Assembly (NCBI GenBank): GCA_034770075.1
Contig: CM068388.1
Location: forward strand, 19,215,206-19,279,205
Direction: 5' to 3'
Source: Aralia elata
Lineage: Eukaryota > Streptophyta > Magnoliopsida > Apiales > Araliaceae
Length of the DNA: 64,000 bases
Positions 60,074 to 64,000 of the stretch are shown in pieces; positions within the stretch are counted from its first letter, which is position 1; every line of letters begins with the position of its first letter. The notes beneath the pieces are model-generated. The model did no database searches, was not told where the DNA came from, and saw only the letters and a program-made list of their open reading frames with translations. Position numbers and translations under genes: made by a program.

Positions 60074-61590
60074 CTATAAATACATACATATATATACATA
60101 AACCAAAGTACTTTCTTAGTAATTGGAACCACATTTTAATTTATTTTTTTGAATTGTTTACGACGGTTAGTACACATATACACAATATTCAATAAGAAAC
60201 TAATACCAATTATAAGATTAACCCCACACTAACACAAACTCCAGCCTATTTTAGGTTCAACCATAGATGTGGGCACCACTTAATTAAGATTAAGTCAGCT
60301 GTCCAGCTCAACTCTGCTCTACTATTTCGAATCATGCACTCTTCGGTTGTACTCGCACTTGTTTTCGCTGAACATACGAGCTACTTTCGGGGGTTTGGAT
60401 CACAAAGTAATGACTCAGAAAACAAAAGAACTACAGGTCATTAGAATTGTAAAGAATTAAGCGAGAGCAAAACGTAAAACATGAGTAAACAAGGAGTGCT
60501 CGATCATATTATTAGTACGAAAAAAGGGTGAACTAGGTCAATTATTGTTATCCACAAATTATAAGCATACACCAGTCAGTCACGGTGGTCAACTCCAAAA
60601 AACAATCTGAAGATCAATCAAAGAAAAAGGACAACTTTAAATGTTAAAATCGAATCACTAAGAGAATACATTCAAAGATGCTTGCACAAGGGAGGGTGAT
60701 GCTATAATATTACTCGAATGCAGGGGAGGGGCAAAATAGGCATTCTATTCACATGGCAAACCAAAAGACAAGCAACAACATTTCATCACTATGTTTGTAT
60801 AGCAGTTGAATTAGCTTCATTAATTTCAAATTTTCAATTTAGGATGGTATGGTTTGATTTAACTTCACATGAGCAAAACTTGCGGCAAAGCCCATTAGAA
60901 TTCAAATACATGATCATAAACTACTACACTAGCCAATCAAGCATATAGACACAATAGAATACCTTCGTTATAAAATAAAGTGCAATAACAATTTAACTTT
61001 TGTATTTTCATATAAGCAAAATTAATGTATAGAGTTCAGCGCTATCAACAGTTCATACTTTGACATTATTAATAAAGATTAATTACATTTAGAGAACAAC
61101 TTGCCAGAAAAAACTACATTAATTCAAAAAATGGCCAGAACCAAATGTTCATATTCTATAATTTGAAATATGAATATATCTAGCAATGATAGGCTAATAA
61201 CCCATCAATAGTAATCAAGTCTGTGCATATGAAGCGTTACATGACCCATAATGGTACACTCTCCCAACTTATATAATTGGTCTAAAGTATTATCAGCTAG
61301 TAAATTTACCATCATCATGTGCAGAAATATAAAGAAAACAGGAATATAATCAACAATCAAAGGCTAAGCAACCATCCATAGTAATCTAAGCATGTGTATA
61401 TGAAGCGTAACACATCCCATAATAGGACACTCTTCCAACTGAAATGAAAAGGTCTAAAGCTCCAACAATGACTAAAAAAAAGTTTCTGCTTAATATTATG
61501 AACTTATCACTAATTTTGTAAGAAATTACCCTTAAGTTTCTTGTCTTTCAGGGCCCCTCTTCCTCACAGTGTACTAGTGTAGTAGTTTTC
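60074..61590. other. Intergenic DNA with a partial tandem duplication
   Basis: No gene is recognised. A block of about 110 bp at 61190-61300 (TATGAAGCGTTACATGACCC) recurs diverged at 61366-61465 (TATGAAGCGTAACACATCCC), a tandem duplication with a spacing of about 180 bp. Confidence 0.5.
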
Positions 61591-61592
61591 TT

Positions 61593-63870
61593 TGTAACGA
61601 CCACGAATCGTGGGTAGCTTTGTAACACGAGCCTATGAATTTTATTAAATAAATTGAACTTTTATAAATATTATTCCGTGTTATGTGTTTGAATGTTTTA
61701 TTACTACATATGACGTGTATGTGATAATTTTTTAGTGTTGTTATTTCATGGTATTGATTAAATCATTTAGAGGAACAACGCTAAAGCACTATTTACGCAA
61801 AAGACGCATTTTTCGATTTTATGACTTTTCATAATTTCGTCAAAAAGTTAATGAGAGGGATTAATAATCCAAGTGTAGGATTTATTAGAAGCCCAATTGG
61901 ATTTTTATTTGAAGCCCAATTGGAATTAAATTAGAAGCCCAATAGATTATTATTTGAAGCCCAAAACCCATGGACCTAGTCCATGACCCAAACCCGTAAC
62001 CCATAACCCACAACCCATGACCCATGAGGGAAATGGGTTATAGAATCAGCTGAGAATTGAAGGTGGGAGAAGTGTACGGGAGAAGGAGAAGGAATGAGAG
62101 AAGAGAAGAGAATGAAGAACGTGGGTGCATTTGGGGAGGATCAATCTGTATTTGGTGAAGGAAGAATGTAATAAAGCAACTTGGGAGGAGAGGGGGGGAG
62201 TACCCGAGTCTTGGAGGAGCCAAAGCTCACTCCCCCAGCCATGGGGAGCTGCCATAGCAGAGCACGCTCAGCCCTTAACCTATCCATGAAGCTTTGATCA
62301 CTCCCTCTATAAATACTCATGCCTTGCCATTCCCCCATTCCTTTGATTGTTGCTAAGTTAGAAACTGAAAATTGAGAGAAAAGTGAGAGGTGAGTTCACG
62401 GGTGATTTGAGGAAGAAGAAGGAGTGTTGTAGCAGCTGAGCATTAATTCATTTAGCACCTTAGAAGGAGCTCCAAGAGGTAAGAAATATAGAGCTTAGCT
62501 CATTTCCACATTATTTCCAAGTTTATAGTTTTACTTTGATTGCTTTGTTGGAGTTATGTGGCTGAAATTGCTTGGTTGCTCATGAACATGTATAAATGTT
62601 GATTAGCTCTATTAAACCTTGTTAATGATATGTGAAAGTCGAACAATGAATGAGAATCGAACCTATGCATAAGGAATCAAGAAATGGACTGTGATGGACA
62701 TTATGGACTGTTATTCATGTTTTGTTAATAATGTAATCACTATGTATTGGTTGTGTTAGATGGTTGAGCATTGTTTCTATGTGCTTAGAGGTTTGTAGGA
62801 AATGATTTCAATTGGAAATATGGACTAGAGTATAATGAAACTCTACTCCAATATGAGTTTCTAACTCATGCCCATAAACCATTTGATTAAATGTCTAAGA
62901 GAGGAATTTCTCTAAGAACTTGAGAACTAGGTGTTGATTAATTGATGAAATGATGTTATGTTGCTTAACTTAGTAATAGAAGCATGTGTTAAGTTATATT
63001 GACTTGTTGTATAATAGCTAAGAAACAAAGAGGGAGAATGAATTGGCTTAACTCGGAGTTTCGCTAAAAAACTAGTTGGACTAGGCTCTTTGGAGCCACT
63101 ATTTCGATTTATCAAAGAGTCTATAAGATTATGAATCCATGAGGATTTTGTAGTTCATGTTATAAGCTTTCCATAGCCTCTAGAATGTCCTAATTCCGAC
63201 TTAAAATGAAGAAGTTATAAGCTTTGGAGTAAAATAGCAAAAACAGAGCATGCTGGATGATGAGCAACTAAAACTCTGCCGGTTGGGCGCGCCCCATGCC
63301 CACCATAAGGCTAAATTGGCGCGCCCCGCGCTAGAGCAACAGTAGGCTAGATAGCTTTGACCTACTTTATTAAAATTGGCATAACTTTCTCATACGAACT
63401 CCGTTTTGGATGATTCAAGATGATCCGGAAAGGTAAGAAGTAGACCTACAATTTCCATTATTTAGAATTGGTAATTTCAGACTTAATCAATTCCTAAATT
63501 GGCTATTTTTAGGACTATTGTGCATTAGAAGGCAAACGGAGGGCGTCGTACATGCGCGTATGTAACGTGTAATGCTTTCGACGCTAGAAGATGTTGTTCT
63601 AAGTTCTAAAACTTGTAAATTATGGTTTATAATGACTCTTAGCACTAATCAATGATGAATTAGACAAGTGTATGAGCATGCTAAACTTATGTATAAGAGG
63701 CGAATCGGGCGTGCGTTGTGCGAACGTCGAAACGTCGTATCAAGTGTGTGTAACCTTTTTTGATATTATATTTCTAATTAGAATAAACATTATAGAGTAA
63801 TGTAAACCAATATTTGGCATCAATTATGTGGCTAATTGGTATGTGGATATGTACTTAAATGTGTAGGAAT
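61593..63870 (+). mobile_element. Candidate long LTR (gypsy-like)
   Basis: It starts TGTAACGACCACGAATCG, similar to chromoviral gypsy LTR starts. It contains a TATAAATACTC box (about 62310), a purine-rich leader, a GGCGCGCCCC pair near 63290-63330 and TCATACGAACTCCGTTTTGG near 63390. From memory such features occur in plant gypsy LTRs. No partner or end is visible in the window. Confidence 0.35.
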
Positions 63871-63876
63871 TTAAAT

Positions 63877-64000
63877 GGCGATTCTGCAACAAACGGTTTT
63901 CGTTGCTAAAGGTGCGGAATTTCGTTGCCAAAGGCCATTTGCAACGATTTTTCGGTCGTTAGACCATCCGTTGCGCAATGAGCGTTGCTAATTGTCTAGC
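63877..64000 (+). mobile_element. CGTTGC-repeat element, second copy, cut by the window edge
   Basis: From GGCGATTCTGCAACAAACGG onward it follows 57938-58062 with few differences (shared ATGAGCGTTGCTAATTGTCT). It continues beyond the window. Confidence 0.85.

Overview
This is a plant nuclear window, most likely from a eudicot. The evidence is spliced genes with AT-rich introns, a plant LRR receptor kinase, a plastid-type FtsH-like gene, fragments of BONZAI copine and phototropin genes, and a dense load of plant transposons (Ty3/gypsy Tat-type, CACTA, Mutator-like, pogo/Emigrant-like, hAT and Stowaway MITEs). The species cannot be fixed from sequence alone. Only two loci look like host genes. 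Almost everything else is transposon, decayed gene fragment, or AT-rich spacer.

Layout. 1-2.9 kb: a decayed BONZAI/copine gene (three 3' exons, premature stop) whose intron carries a FAR1-like fragment and a solo LTR with a perfect 5-bp target duplication. 3-8 kb: AT-rich spacer, two MITEs and a long (ATT)n tract. 8-14.7 kb: a CACTA-like element with other repeats inside, including two near-perfect hairpin elements. 17.4-18.2 kb: pogo/Emigrant-like remnants. 18.2-23.1 kb: a decayed plant-mobile-domain gene and a decayed Mutator-like transposase on the same strand, the latter split by another insertion. 23.6-27.4 kb: a CACTA end, a possible 5' leader exon, two MITEs, and the start of a segment duplicated at 51-53.5 kb.

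27.4-41.9 kb holds the main feature: a MIK2-like LRR receptor kinase on the minus strand. Its second splice junction lies in the kinase APE motif. The intron there is 11.6 kb because a 10.1-kb Tat/Ogre-type LTR retrotransposon (28944-39078, TSD ATATG) has inserted in the same transcriptional orientation. The element is young (12 differences between the LTRs, all transitions) but has lost protease, reverse transcriptase and RNase H. Its 3' untranslated region carries a 92-bp higher-order tandem array. The receptor gene also has a one-base insertion in its LRR exon, so the sequence as given does not encode the full receptor.

42-50.8 kb: three related MITEs, then an intact seven-exon gene on the minus strand for a 330-residue, probably plastid-targeted, FtsH-related membrane protein with an HEAGH metal-binding motif. 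51-53.5 kb: the diverged second copy of the receptor-kinase 3' region, with kinase pieces in scrambled order. 53.5-57.9 kb: a CACTA transposon with decayed TNP2/DUF4216 and Transposase_24 genes, flanked on both sides by the same 42 bp of receptor-kinase sequence. 57.9-64 kb: a CGTTGC-repeat element present twice, a phototropin LOV2 pseudogene, and a candidate long LTR.

The genes do not form a pathway. The window is better read as a receptor-kinase locus being duplicated, broken and colonised by transposons, with one conserved housekeeping-type gene surviving nearby.
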